Positions 27,448 through 36,714 of a stretch of DNA of 64,000 bases are shown here, piece by piece; the stretch's first letter is position 1; every line of letters begins with the position of its first letter. The position numbers and the translations under genes were made by a program. This stretch comes from Mycobacterium mantenii. GTDB lineage: Bacteria > Actinomycetota > Actinomycetes > Mycobacteriales > Mycobacteriaceae. The stretch lies in contig NZ_AP022590.1 in the NCBI RefSeq assembly GCF_010731775.1, positions 4,030,001-4,094,000 of the forward strand, written 5' to 3'. The notes beneath the pieces are model-generated. The model was not told the origin of the DNA and searched no databases. It saw only the letters and a program-made list of their open reading frames with translations.

Positions 27448-27526
27448 GGCACCCACGCTAGCCGCGCCCGACGGCGTCGGCACGGGCGGCCGGGCCGGCA
27501 CCGAACCGGCCGCAGGCATTTACCGT

Positions 27527-27543
27527 ATACCCATGGGGGGTAT
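27527..27543. promoter_or_regulatory. RicR operator at the mymT promoter
   Basis: ATACCC and GGGTAT flank a 5-base centre, 17 bp in all, matching the frame of the ricR box. Its right end overlaps TATAGT (27543-27548), a good -10 element, placing the mymT start about 50 bases before the start codon. Copper-dependent derepression by RicR is inferred from the known regulon. Confidence 0.85.
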
Positions 27544-27605
27544 ATAGTGAGGGTGCGGTCGACCCGCACCGCATCAGTCACCACACAGAGAAAAGGGTGA
27601 GTTAA

Positions 27606-27752
27606 ATGGCAACTTACGAAGCCGGAACCGAGCTGACGTGCGGTCACGAGGGCTGCGGCTGTCGCGTCCGCATCGAGGTCCCCTGCCACTGCTCGGGTGC
27701 GGGCGAGCCGTACCGCTGCACGTGCGGCGACGAGCTGACCCCCGTCAAGTAA
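27606..27752 (+). CDS. mymT: Mycobacterial metallothionein MymT
   Basis: A 48-residue protein from ATG 27606, preceded by AAAAGGG. It has seven cysteines (12, 17, 19, 27, 29, 38, 40) and His14 and His28, in the MymT arrangement [18 protein letters not shown] and YRCTCGDEL. In M. tuberculosis MymT binds several Cu(I) ions in a solvent-shielded core and protects against copper. An RicR operator lies upstream. It is too short for most gene callers. A longer N-terminus is blocked by an in-frame TAA just upstream of the ATG. Confidence 0.95.
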   Translation: MATYEAGTELTCGHEGCGCRVRIEVPCHCSGAGEPYRCTCGDELTPVK

Positions 27753-27794
27753 CCCGTCGGGCCGGTCGTGCGTTCGGGCGTCAGCCCTGGTTGA

Positions 27795-29918
27795 TCATCG
27801 CCCAAACGTACGGCCGGCCAGCTCGACCGTGGCGTCGAGCCGCATGGTGATCGCCGAAGTACCCACCGCCGCCGTATAGGCGCCCGGGCGGATCCGCCAG
27901 CTTCCGGCGCTGCCGTCATAGCGGGCCAGCAGGCGCGGATCCGCCTCGATAGTCACCCGGTGGGTTTCCCCCGGCTCGAGCTCCACCCGCTCGAATCCCA
28001 ACAGCCGCAAGCAGGGTTCGCCGGCGGCGGCCGTCAGGTACAGCTGCGGTACGTCCGCCCCGGCACGCTCGCCGGCGTTGACGATGCTGAAGCTGGCGCG
28101 AATGGTTTCCTCGCCACTGACCACCAGGTCGTGATAATCAAAACTGGTGTAGGACAATCCATGACCGAAGGCGAACATCGGATCATGACCACGCGGGGCA
28201 AACCAGCGGTAACCCACGTCAGCGCCCTCGAAGTAGTCGGTCGTGGTCGGCGTCCCCCACGGCTCACCGGCGCCGGGCAGCTCCGGGCGCGGTATCTGGG
28301 CAAGATCGACGGGAAAGGTGATCGGCAGCCGTCCCGAGGGATTCACCTTCCCGGTGAGAATCTCCGCGATGGCCCGGCCGCCGGCCTGACCCGGAAACCA
28401 GGCTTGCACAACGGCGTTGACCGAGTCGCGCCATGGCATGGACGCCGGATTGCCCGTCTGTAACACCACCACGGTGTTGGGGTTGGCGGCCGCCAGCGCC
28501 GTGATCAGCTCGTCCTGACCCCACGGCAGCGAGAGGTCGACGATGTCGAAGCCCTCGCCCTCCGCGCGGACCGCGAACACGATCGCGATGTCGGCCCGGC
28601 GAGCCGCCCGCACCGCCTCGGCCGGACTGACGCCGGGATCGAACTCAATCTGGGCCTGCGGGAGGTGTTTTCGCAACTCGTCCAGCGGGCTCGACGGCAG
28701 CAGGTACAGATTTCGCAGCCCGGCCTCCAGCCCGGAGCCGCCGATCGGTACCACGCCCGCATAACCGCCCGGCGGAACCACGGTGCTGGAACCGTATCCG
28801 GCCGGCACACCCGCGTGCGCATAACCGCCGATGACCGCGATGCGCACCGTCGAGTCGGGCGCCAGCGGCAACAGCCCCCGGTTGCTCAGCAACACCGTTC
28901 CCTGCCGCGCGATGTCCAGCGCAATCTCGTGGTGCGCGGCCAGGTCCGGCGCCGGGGCCGCATCGGTGCGATCCACACCGACGGCGAACACGGACCGCAG
29001 GATCCGCTGGACCATGTCCGACAGGCGCTCCTTGGTCAGCCTGCCGTCGGCGTACGCTTCGCGCAGCGGCGCACCGAAGGACTCGGCCTGCCACAGCAGG
29101 GCGTCGATCTGTGCCCCGCACTCCTGATCGAGGCCGGCCAAGGCGCACTCCCAGCTCGGCGTGGCACCCCAATCCGACATGACCCATCCCCGGTATGCCC
29201 AAGCGCCTTTCAGCACGTCGTTGATCAAGGCTGAGTTCGCCGCGGCGTAGTCGCCGTTGATCTTGTTGTAGGCCGTCATAACGGCGCCGGGATGCGAACG
29301 CTCGATGGCCAATTCGAAGGCCAGCAAATCGGATTCGCGGTGCGCGTCGGGATCGATGACCGCATTCAGGAAGTGCCGATTGGTTTCGTTGCAATTCAGC
29401 GTGTAGTGCTTGACCGTCGAGATGACGCCGTGGCGTTGGATGCCGTCGATCGACTCGGCGGCCATCGTGGCGGTCAACAGCGGGTCCTCGGAGAGGTATT
29501 CGAAGTTGCGGCCATTGCGCGGGTCGCGGGCCAGGTTCATCGCCCCGGCGAGTTGCACGTTGAACCCGCGGCTGCGCGCCTCGCGGCCGATCACCTCGCC
29601 CGCGGCCCGGGCCAGCGACGGATTGAAGCTGGCGGCCAGCGACAGACCGGCGGGCAGCGCCGTCGCCGTGTCCCCCGGGCGGAACCCGGGATTGGTGACG
29701 CCCAGTCCGGCGTCGCTCATCAGCAACGCGGGCACCCCGAGACGGGGGATCCCCGGCACGTATCCCGCGCTCATCGGCACGCCCGCGGGGATGCGCTCAT
29801 CGCGCACCGGCCACATGTCGCCGGCCCCCATCACCGAGACCAACAGCGCGAAGCGTTCGTCGTCGGTCATCCGGGCTTCGACCTCGCGCGCCCGCGCGTC
29901 GGGGTCGCCCGCGTTCAC
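27795..29918 (-). CDS. bglS: Glycoside hydrolase family 3 beta-glucosidase (BglS-like)
   Basis: A 707-residue enzyme. The GH3 N-terminal barrel (about 35-290) contains SDAGLGVTNPG, EDPLLTA and KHYTLNCNETNRH, with the nucleophile Asp in GWVMSDWGATPS. The alpha/beta sandwich domain spans about 330-545, and a fibronectin-III-like C-terminal domain about 610-690. No signal peptide is evident. GTG 29918 is chosen because it overlaps the upstream stop (GTGA). It is the last gene of a three-gene operon with the SprT-like and DUF2786 genes. Substrate could be a beta-glucoside or related sugar. Confidence 0.9.
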   Translation of the reverse strand: MNAGDPDARAREVEARMTDDERFALLVSVMGAGDMWPVRDERIPAGVPMSAGYVPGIPRLGVPALLMSDAGLGVTNPGFRPGDTATALPAGLSLAASFNPSLARAAGEVIGREARSRGFNVQLAGAMNLARDPRNGRNFEYLSEDPLLTATMAAESIDGIQRHGVISTVKHYTLNCNETNRHFLNAVIDPDAHRESDLLAFELAIERSHPGAVMTAYNKINGDYAAANSALINDVLKGAWAYRGWVMSDWGATPSWECALAGLDQECGAQIDALLWQAESFGAPLREAYADGRLTKERLSDMVQRILRSVFAVGVDRTDAAPAPDLAAHHEIALDIARQGTVLLSNRGLLPLAPDSTVRIAVIGGYAHAGVPAGYGSSTVVPPGGYAGVVPIGGSGLEAGLRNLYLLPSSPLDELRKHLPQAQIEFDPGVSPAEAVRAARRADIAIVFAVRAEGEGFDIVDLSLPWGQDELITALAAANPNTVVVLQTGNPASMPWRDSVNAVVQAWFPGQAGGRAIAEILTGKVNPSGRLPITFPVDLAQIPRPELPGAGEPWGTPTTTDYFEGADVGYRWFAPRGHDPMFAFGHGLSYTSFDYHDLVVSGEETIRASFSIVNAGERAGADVPQLYLTAAAGEPCLRLLGFERVELEPGETHRVTIEADPRLLARYDGSAGSWRIRPGAYTAAVGTSAITMRLDATVELAGRTFGR

Positions 29919-30427
29919 CGCACGCCCTGTTTGGCGTAGACGACGCGCAGCACGTGCCCCAATTCGGGTCCCATCACCAACTCCGTCAACTCGCAGATCG
30001 TCGCAACGAACTCGGGGCCGTGCGGCGGCTCGGCCTGGCACAGATGATGCGCCACTTCGTGCAGCACCACCAGCTCCCGCAGCGCCCAGTCGGCGGTGTC
30101 ACGATCGGGGACCGCGATAATGCCTGTGCCGTCGCGGTTTTCGTAGTGCGCGGCGGTGGCGGCCCGCCGCGGTCGCACCCGCAGCGGGGTCACACCCGGC
30201 CACCGTTGCCGCACCGCCGGGAGCGCCAGCACATCGTCCACATAGCGCTGCGCGGAGTCCACCGAACCGAATCGCCCCTCGGGCGGCAGCGTCAACTGCG
30301 TCCCGAAGAACTCGACCGCCGGGGAGCCGCACTGGGCGGCACGGTCGAACAGCGTCCGGACGAACTCCTCGGCCGCATAAACCTTGGAGCGTTGAGAATC
30401 CCGCCGTGGGGAGTTCCCTGCAGTCAC
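29915..30427 (-). CDS. SprT-like zinc metallopeptidase-fold protein (Rv0185-like)
   Basis: 170 residues from GTG 30427, which overlaps the upstream stop as GTGA. The C-terminal half carries HEVAHHL, an HExxH zinc motif, followed by EPPHGPEFVATI, whose His is the likely third ligand, the arrangement seen in SprT-like and related proteins. The N-terminal half is helical (KVYAAEEFVRTLFDRAA). It may act with the adjoining DUF2786 protein, with which it is consistently linked in mycobacteria. Function unknown. Confidence 0.8.
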   Translation of the reverse strand: MTAGNSPRRDSQRSKVYAAEEFVRTLFDRAAQCGSPAVEFFGTQLTLPPEGRFGSVDSAQRYVDDVLALPAVRQRWPGVTPLRVRPRRAATAAHYENRDGTGIIAVPDRDTADWALRELVVLHEVAHHLCQAEPPHGPEFVATICELTELVMGPELGHVLRVVYAKQGVR

Positions 30428-31173
30428 CCGCTCAACGCGCTCCGCGCACCGGGCAGTTCGGGGCTGTTGCCGAGCCGCGCCCGCTTGCCGGCCCGATCGC
30501 CGGCGCGCCGTGCCGCCGACGAATACCCGGCCGACGCCCGGCTGGCCTGCCACGTGCCGCGCGCCTTCGACGCACCGCGGTAGTAGTCCACCAGCTCGAC
30601 CTCCTTGTCCCGCAACGCGATAGCGGTACCCGGCGACCGACGGCGGTCCTTGGTGGCTTCCTGCCGGGCCTGGTCGCGGGCCTCGGCGAGCCGCTGGCCC
30701 ACCCGCGCCCCGAATGCCAGCTGGAAGTTGAGCCGGGCGGTGATCGTCGGCGTGGGACGATGCGCACCCGAGGCCAGGTAGGCGTCCGACGCGCGAACCA
30801 TCTGTACGACCAGGCTCGCATACAGGGCGTGGCTGGCGTCGATGTCCTCGACGAACCCGTAGGCATACACGAACGTCGAATTCGAGGCCACATCGCAGCG
30901 CACGTCGTTGGCCGCCGCGATCACCACGAACAGCTGCACGTAGGTGCGTAACCCCTTGGTGCCCGCCGCCCCGATGGTGATGGTGCGCTGCGTCGGCGTC
31001 TGCGCGGCCGAGCGCTGGGCCGAATGGGAGCGCGCCACCGCGAGGTCGATCGACGCGGCCGTCGCGAGCCGCTGCGCGGCGGACATGAACGCGTCGGCCT
31101 CGTGGGTGTTGTCGGTGCCTTCGGCCTGACGCAGCAGTGCGGCAATGCGCGCCAGCATTTTGTCGTCAGTCAA
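30424..31173 (-). CDS. DUF2786 protein (Rv0184-like)
   Basis: 249 residues. The DUF2786 N-terminal helical region (DKMLARIAALLRQAEGTDNTHEADAFMSAAQ) is clear; the rest is alpha/beta with a basic, Arg/Ala-rich C-terminus. It is the first gene of the coupled operon with the SprT-like protein and BglS. No catalytic motif is recognised. Confidence 0.82.
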   Translation of the reverse strand: MTDDKMLARIAALLRQAEGTDNTHEADAFMSAAQRLATAASIDLAVARSHSAQRSAAQTPTQRTITIGAAGTKGLRTYVQLFVVIAAANDVRCDVASNSTFVYAYGFVEDIDASHALYASLVVQMVRASDAYLASGAHRPTPTITARLNFQLAFGARVGQRLAEARDQARQEATKDRRRSPGTAIALRDKEVELVDYYRGASKARGTWQASRASAGYSSAARRAGDRAGKRARLGNSPELPGARSALSG

Positions 31174-31239
31174 TGGCGCCGCTCCTCCCCATCGCTTGGC
31201 TCTGTCGCCAAAGTACGGGAGCGGGCCGACACGGCCGCC

Positions 31240-32082
<843 letters not shown>

Positions 32083-32139
32083 CTAGTCATTACGGGCAGC
32101 GTAATGGCTCTTGATGCGGCCCGCGTCGGGGACACTGCG

Positions 32140-32145
32140 TAGGCT
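32140..32145 (+). promoter_or_regulatory. Putative -10 element for leaderless sigG transcript
   Basis: TAGGCT fits TANNNT and lies 7 bases before ATG 32153. The ATG at 32147 is one base after it and so could not be translated from such a transcript. Confidence 0.4.
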
Positions 32146-32152
32146 CATGCGG

Positions 32153-33184
32153 ATGAGCTCCCCGGCTAGCGGGTGGCACCCCCACCCGGTGGAATACTCG
32201 GCGGTCGCCCCGGAGGTGGGCACCGATTTCTCGGCGCACGCCGAACCGTATCGGCGCGAACTGCTGGCCCACTGCTACCGAATGACCGGGTCCCTGCACG
32301 ACGCGGAGGATCTGGTGCAGGAGACCCTGCTGCGGGCCTGGAAGGCGTACGACCGTTTCGAAGGCAAGTCCTCGATGCGGACCTGGTTGCATCGCATCGC
32401 CACCAATACCTGCCTGACCGCGCTGGAGGGGCGCCAGCGCCGGGCGCTGCCGGTGGGCTTGGGTGCCCCGAGTTCGGACCCGACCGCCGAGTTGGTGGAG
32501 CGCCGCGAAGTGCCGTGGCTGGAGCCGTTGCCGGAGCCCACCGAGCATCCGGCGGATCCGTCGGTCATCGTCGGGTCGCGTGAGTCGGTGCGGTTGGCGT
32601 TTGTCGCTGCGCTGCAATACCTCCCGCCACGACAACGGGCGGTGCTGCTGCTGCGCGACGTGTTGCAGTGGCGCTCGGCCGAGGTGGCCGATGCCGTCGG
32701 CACCACCACGACCGCGGTCAACAGCCTGCTGCAGCGGGCCCGGTCTCAGCTGGAAGCCATCGGACCGAGCACCGAAGACCCACTGGTACAACCGGATTCG
32801 GCGGAAGCCCAGGACCTGCTGGCGCGCTACATCACCGCGTTCGAAACCTACGACATCGATCGGCTGGTCGACCTGTTCACCGCCGAGGCGATCTGGGAGA
32901 TGCCGCCCTACACCGGCTGGTATCAGGGCGCGCAGGCCATCGTCACCCTCATCCATCAGCAGTGCCCTGCGGAGGGCGGCGGGGACATGCGCATGCTGCC
33001 GCTGATCGCCAACGGCCAGCCCGCGGCGGCCATGTACATGCGCGCCGGCGACGTGCACGTTCCCTTTCAATTGAACGTGCTGGATGTCCGGGGCGGGAAG
33101 GTATCCCACGTGGTGGCCTTCCTCGACGACACGTTATTCACGAAATTTGGGCTGCCCGGCTCGCTGCCCGCGGGTGACGAATAA
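32153..33184 (+). CDS. sigG: ECF RNA polymerase sigma factor SigG
   Basis: A 343-residue extracytoplasmic-function sigma factor. Region 2 (about 25-95; RRELLAHCYRMTGSLHDAEDLVQETLLRAW) and region 4 (about 150-200; ALQYLPPRQRAVLLLRDVLQWRSAEVADAVG) are followed by a SnoaL-like C-terminal domain (about 220-335). That domain is typical of this ECF group and replaces a separate anti-sigma factor. ATG 32153 is favoured by a -10 element 7 bases upstream; annotated homologues often use an earlier start. In M. tuberculosis SigG is induced by DNA damage. The next gene starts 13 bases downstream. Confidence 0.88.
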   Translation: MSSPASGWHPHPVEYSAVAPEVGTDFSAHAEPYRRELLAHCYRMTGSLHDAEDLVQETLLRAWKAYDRFEGKSSMRTWLHRIATNTCLTALEGRQRRALPVGLGAPSSDPTAELVERREVPWLEPLPEPTEHPADPSVIVGSRESVRLAFVAALQYLPPRQRAVLLLRDVLQWRSAEVADAVGTTTTAVNSLLQRARSQLEAIGPSTEDPLVQPDSAEAQDLLARYITAFETYDIDRLVDLFTAEAIWEMPPYTGWYQGAQAIVTLIHQQCPAEGGGDMRMLPLIANGQPAAAMYMRAGDVHVPFQLNVLDVRGGKVSHVVAFLDDTLFTKFGLPGSLPAGDE

Positions 33185-33197
33185 GAAGGTTGCATTC

Positions 33198-34607
33198 ATG
33201 ACGAACACCCCCCAGGTGACGCCGATCCCCGGCAAGCCGGCGCTGCTGCTGAGCGCCTTCGATCTGGCCGACGTGGGCTATGCCGCCGAGGAGTTCTTCG
33301 TCTCCGGGATGGCCTGCCGCTACGCCCCGGCGACCGAGCTGGGACCCGATGGCCGCTGGGACGTGACACCCTCGGGCTCGGGCGATTACACCACCCGCAT
33401 CGTGGCGTTGACGCCGTCCGACCCGGCCCGGTTCAACGGCACGGTGCTCGTCGAATGGCTCAACGTGAGCGGCGGGATCGACGCCGCCGCGGTGTGGATG
33501 ATGGCGCACCGGGAAATCCTGCGCTCTGGTTTCGCCTACGTCGCGGTGTCGGCCCAGCGGGTGGGTATCGACGGCGGCGAAAGCCTGCTCGGCGCGGACA
33601 TGTCACTGAAAAGCCAAGACCCCCAACGGTATGCAGACCTGCGCCATCCGGGCGACGCGTTCTCCTACGACATCTTCTCCCAGGTCGGCGCGCTTATCAA
33701 AAGTGGCGGACACGGCGCCATTCTCCGAGACCTGCCCGCGCAACGCGTCATCGCACTGGGCGAATCCCAGTCCGCGATGTTCCTCACGTCCTACATAAAC
33801 GCCGTCGATCCGCTGGACCCCATCTATGACGGTTTCCTGGTGCATTCCCGCTTCGGACCGGCAGCCCCGCTGGACGGCAGCTCGATCTTCTCCGAATCGA
33901 CTGCGACACAAGCTGTTACGTTCCGCCCGGAACTACGCGTCCCACTGCTGACCGTCATCACCGAAACCGACGTTTTCGGCGGCCCGCGCGACGGCTATTA
34001 CTTCGCCAGGCAGCCGGACAACGACAGGCTGCGGGTCTGGGAGATCGCCGGCGCCGCGCACGCCGACAACTACACGATCCAGGTGGCGTTCATCGACAGC
34101 GGCTCGGCGCCGCTGGAAGCCCTCGCGGCCGGCTACACGCCGACCAACATGCTGATGGGCCAGCAGTTGCCGCACAACATCAACTTCGGTCCGCAGCACC
34201 ACTACGTGGTGCAGGCGGCGCTCGCCGCGCTGAACGCCTGGGTCGCCACGGGCGAGCCGGCGCCGGGCGCGGACCCGCTGGAGGTCCTGGAAAGCGCTGC
34301 GCCGCAACCCATTCTGGACCACCACGGACTCGCCCGGGGCGGCATCAGAACCCCATGGGTGGACGTGCCGGTGGCCAGGCTGTCGGGCCTGGGCGGCGAG
34401 GAGAGCATCATGTCGGCGATCTTCGGCTCCGGAGAGCACTTCGACACCGCAACAATTCAGCGGTTGTATCCGGGCGGCGACGCGCACTACCTCGAACGGT
34501 TCACCGCCGCCCTCGACGCCGCGATCGGCTCCGGGTTCATCCTGCCGGCCGATCGCGCCGAGATTCTGCAGCTCGCCGCCGCGACGTATCCGGGCGAGCG
34601 AGCCTAG
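33198..34607 (+). CDS. Alpha/beta-hydrolase-domain protein (ABHD-type)
   Basis: A 469-residue protein of the alpha/beta hydrolase domain-containing family seen in many mycobacteria. Landmarks are NGTVLVEWLNVSGG, the nucleophile elbow VIALGESQSAMFL (GxSxS rather than GxSxG), and EIAGAAHADNY, carrying the probable catalytic His. No signal peptide. ATG 33198 has AAGAAGG 8 bases upstream. It is absent from the M. tuberculosis order at this place and its stop codon interlocks with that of the convergent dehydrogenase gene. The substrate is unknown; an ester is likely. Confidence 0.8.
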   Translation: MTNTPQVTPIPGKPALLLSAFDLADVGYAAEEFFVSGMACRYAPATELGPDGRWDVTPSGSGDYTTRIVALTPSDPARFNGTVLVEWLNVSGGIDAAAVWMMAHREILRSGFAYVAVSAQRVGIDGGESLLGADMSLKSQDPQRYADLRHPGDAFSYDIFSQVGALIKSGGHGAILRDLPAQRVIALGESQSAMFLTSYINAVDPLDPIYDGFLVHSRFGPAAPLDGSSIFSESTATQAVTFRPELRVPLLTVITETDVFGGPRDGYYFARQPDNDRLRVWEIAGAAHADNYTIQVAFIDSGSAPLEALAAGYTPTNMLMGQQLPHNINFGPQHHYVVQAALAALNAWVATGEPAPGADPLEVLESAAPQPILDHHGLARGGIRTPWVDVPVARLSGLGGEESIMSAIFGSGEHFDTATIQRLYPGGDAHYLERFTAALDAAIGSGFILPADRAEILQLAAATYPGERA

Positions 34608-35737
34608 AACAACCGGCTGTCCGGGGGCGGGCCCGGCACCGGACGGACCAGACCGGCGCCGGTGATCAGTGGCAGGTCCAGCGCGGACAGGAGACCGGGT
34701 GGGGCCGCGCACACCGCGGGGATGGCGTTGACCATTCGCGATGAACCGGCGATGCGGGCACCCAGGTCGTGGTCCGCGTCTTCGGCCATCTCGAATTCGC
34801 AGCGCATGCTCGGGGATCCCTCGATCTCCACCCGGTACAGACCGCGGCCGGAGGCTAGCCCGTAGCCGAGATCCTTCGGCGGGATGGAGATCTGCGGCTG
34901 CGGCCAGTCCGGGGCGATGTCGTCCCGCATCCGCGTCACGTGGTCGAGTACGAATGTCGGCTTCCCGGCGACGTAACCGGTGAGCGTCGAGCGCATCGCG
35001 ACGATGGTTCCGGCCGCGATGTGACCGGTGGGGGTGTCGAACGACTCGGTGGCGGCAATCCGCTCGTTGCTCTCCTCGATGTTGTCGATCTTGGTGCCCA
35101 GTCCGGCGGCCAGCTGATGCAGCACCGGACCCCAGCCGAAGGTGAAGATCCCCGGCTGGGCCGCGAAGGCGGGGTAGTCCGGCTGCTGGCCGAACCCCAG
35201 GATCTCGTAGACGGCGGAGCGGTCCGGGTAGGTCGCGTAGTTGAACATCTCGGTCACCCGCACCGACTCGATCACCCGCGATACCCCGGTAAGGACCAGT
35301 GGCAGAACGTCATTGGCGAATCCGGAGTCGATGCCGGTGGTGAAGAACGACACTCCCCCGTCGATCGCGGCCTGTCGCAACGGGTCGGTGAAGGCGGCGT
35401 CGACGGCGTCGGGAAAGACCAGCGGCACCACCGAACACGACACCACGTTCTTTCCGGCGCGCAGGATCGACGCCATGTCCTCAACGGCTTCCAGCGGCCG
35501 CAGGTTCGCACCGGCCGCGTACACCACCGCGTCGGCGTCACCGCCCAGCAGGGCCGCCGGATCCTGGGTGGCCACCACCCCGACCGGCGCGATGCCGCAC
35601 AACTCCCCGGCGTCGCGGCCGGCTTTCGCGTCGCTGTGCACGACGACGTCGACCAGTTCCAGCTCCGGATGGTCGATCACCCCACGCAGGGCGATCACCC
35701 CCATCGAACCCGGCCCCCAAATTCCCACCTTGAGCAC
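34604..35737 (-). CDS. NAD(P)-binding dihydrodipicolinate-reductase-like protein
   Basis: 377 residues. An N-terminal Rossmann domain (VGIWGPGSMGVIALRGVI, then VVVHSDAKAGRD) is followed by a DapB-like C-terminal domain. Mycobacterial relatives are annotated as dihydrodipicolinate reductase, but the length exceeds true DapB (about 245 residues) and the usual lysine-pathway motif is not seen. Diaminopentanoate-dehydrogenase-like oxidoreductases are closer. Start is GTG 35737 with AGGAGA 5 bases upstream. It is divergent from an IclR regulator, with a palindrome between them. Confidence 0.75.
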   Translation of the reverse strand: MLKVGIWGPGSMGVIALRGVIDHPELELVDVVVHSDAKAGRDAGELCGIAPVGVVATQDPAALLGGDADAVVYAAGANLRPLEAVEDMASILRAGKNVVSCSVVPLVFPDAVDAAFTDPLRQAAIDGGVSFFTTGIDSGFANDVLPLVLTGVSRVIESVRVTEMFNYATYPDRSAVYEILGFGQQPDYPAFAAQPGIFTFGWGPVLHQLAAGLGTKIDNIEESNERIAATESFDTPTGHIAAGTIVAMRSTLTGYVAGKPTFVLDHVTRMRDDIAPDWPQPQISIPPKDLGYGLASGRGLYRVEIEGSPSMRCEFEMAEDADHDLGARIAGSSRMVNAIPAVCAAPPGLLSALDLPLITGAGLVRPVPGPPPDSRLF

Positions 35738-35744
35738 GACTATC

Positions 35745-35758
35745 TCCTAATATTAGGA
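35745..35758. promoter_or_regulatory. Probable IclR operator (perfect 14-bp palindrome)
   Basis: TCCTAATATTAGGA lies immediately upstream of the dehydrogenase start and includes its ribosome site. A related imperfect copy, TCCTATTTTGGA, lies at 35768-35779 towards the IclR gene. Two sites between divergent genes fit repression of both by the IclR protein. Confidence 0.6.
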
Positions 35759-35799
35759 CGCATATCCTCCTATTTTGGACGGATCGTAAGGAGGTGACA

Positions 35800-36690
35800 G
35801 TGGCTACGTCAATGGCCGAGACTCACAGCGACTCGGGCGCGAAATCGCCACCCACCGCGCGGGTGATGAATATCCTTGCCGCCCTGTCGACTTCACAACG
35901 GGGCTTGACCTCGGCCGAGCTGGCGAAGAGCTGCGCGATCAGCACCTCGACGTGCGCACTGGTGCTGGCCGAGCTGGAAAGACGGGCCTGGGTGGCCCGA
36001 CGCGGCGATCGCCGCTACGTGCTGGGCAGCGGATTGTTCGGGCTGGTCCACGGGCTTCGAGAACAGTTTCCCCTGCTGGACCGCGGCCGAGACGCGCTGC
36101 GCTTCCTACACGACGCGCTGGGGGCGGGCTGCTCGATGTCGAAGATCGGCCCACGCCATCTGACCACCGTCGACACGGTCGGCCATGCCACCGACGGCGA
36201 GCACGCCGTGGGTCAGCGGTTCCCCATCGACCCGCCGTTCGGCCTGGTCGCCATGGCGTGGCGCGATGACGACTCCGTTCAAGCCTGGTTACATCGCGTG
36301 ACGCCCCGGCTCACCCGCACCGAAATCGCCGAGCACCTGGGGGTACTCGCCGACATTCGCGCCCGCGGCTACGGCGCATGGCGATTCGACGACACCCACC
36401 GGTCGCTGCACACGCGGCTGGCCGACGTGCTGGCCTCGCTGGAGCCCACATCCCAAGTCACCCGCCAGCTCACCACCCTGATGACGATGGTGACCCTGCA
36501 GTCGGTCACCGATGTTCTCGAAACAGATTTGGCCACAGCCGAATTCGTCGTACTCCCGATATTCGCCCATGACGGCCAGCCGGAGTACCAGATAGAGATC
36601 CACCTGGGTCACTCCACCGGTCTGACGTTGACCGACCTCGAGGCCGCACTTCGGCACGCCCAGAGGCTGCTCACCGCCGCGGTGCTCTGA
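35800..36690 (+). CDS. IclR-family transcriptional regulator
   Basis: 296 residues. The winged helix-turn-helix spans about 20-75 (ARVMNILAALSTSQRGLTSAELAKS ... RRYVLGSGL), and the C-terminal effector domain is weakly IclR-like (RFPIDPPFGLVAMAW). AAGGAGG at 35788-35794 sits 5 bases before GTG 35800; GTG 35794 would overlap the site. It is divergent from the dehydrogenase gene, which it probably controls. The effector is unknown, presumably a substrate of the neighbouring enzymes. Confidence 0.83.
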   Translation: MATSMAETHSDSGAKSPPTARVMNILAALSTSQRGLTSAELAKSCAISTSTCALVLAELERRAWVARRGDRRYVLGSGLFGLVHGLREQFPLLDRGRDALRFLHDALGAGCSMSKIGPRHLTTVDTVGHATDGEHAVGQRFPIDPPFGLVAMAWRDDDSVQAWLHRVTPRLTRTEIAEHLGVLADIRARGYGAWRFDDTHRSLHTRLADVLASLEPTSQVTRQLTTLMTMVTLQSVTDVLETDLATAEFVVLPIFAHDGQPEYQIEIHLGHSTGLTLTDLEAALRHAQRLLTAAVL

Positions 36691-36714
36691 CGCGGCCGAA
36701 GATACGCTTGGGTC

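Noticed and set aside
32111-32152. Longer SigG start codons (TTG 32111, ATG 32114, ATG 32147)
   Set aside because: No spaced ribosome site, and the TAGGCT element at 32140 fits a leaderless start at 32153; kept only as alternatives.
34604-35737. True DapB of lysine synthesis
   Set aside because: It is about 130 residues too long, lacks the usual catalytic motif, and is controlled by an IclR regulator beside a hydrolase.
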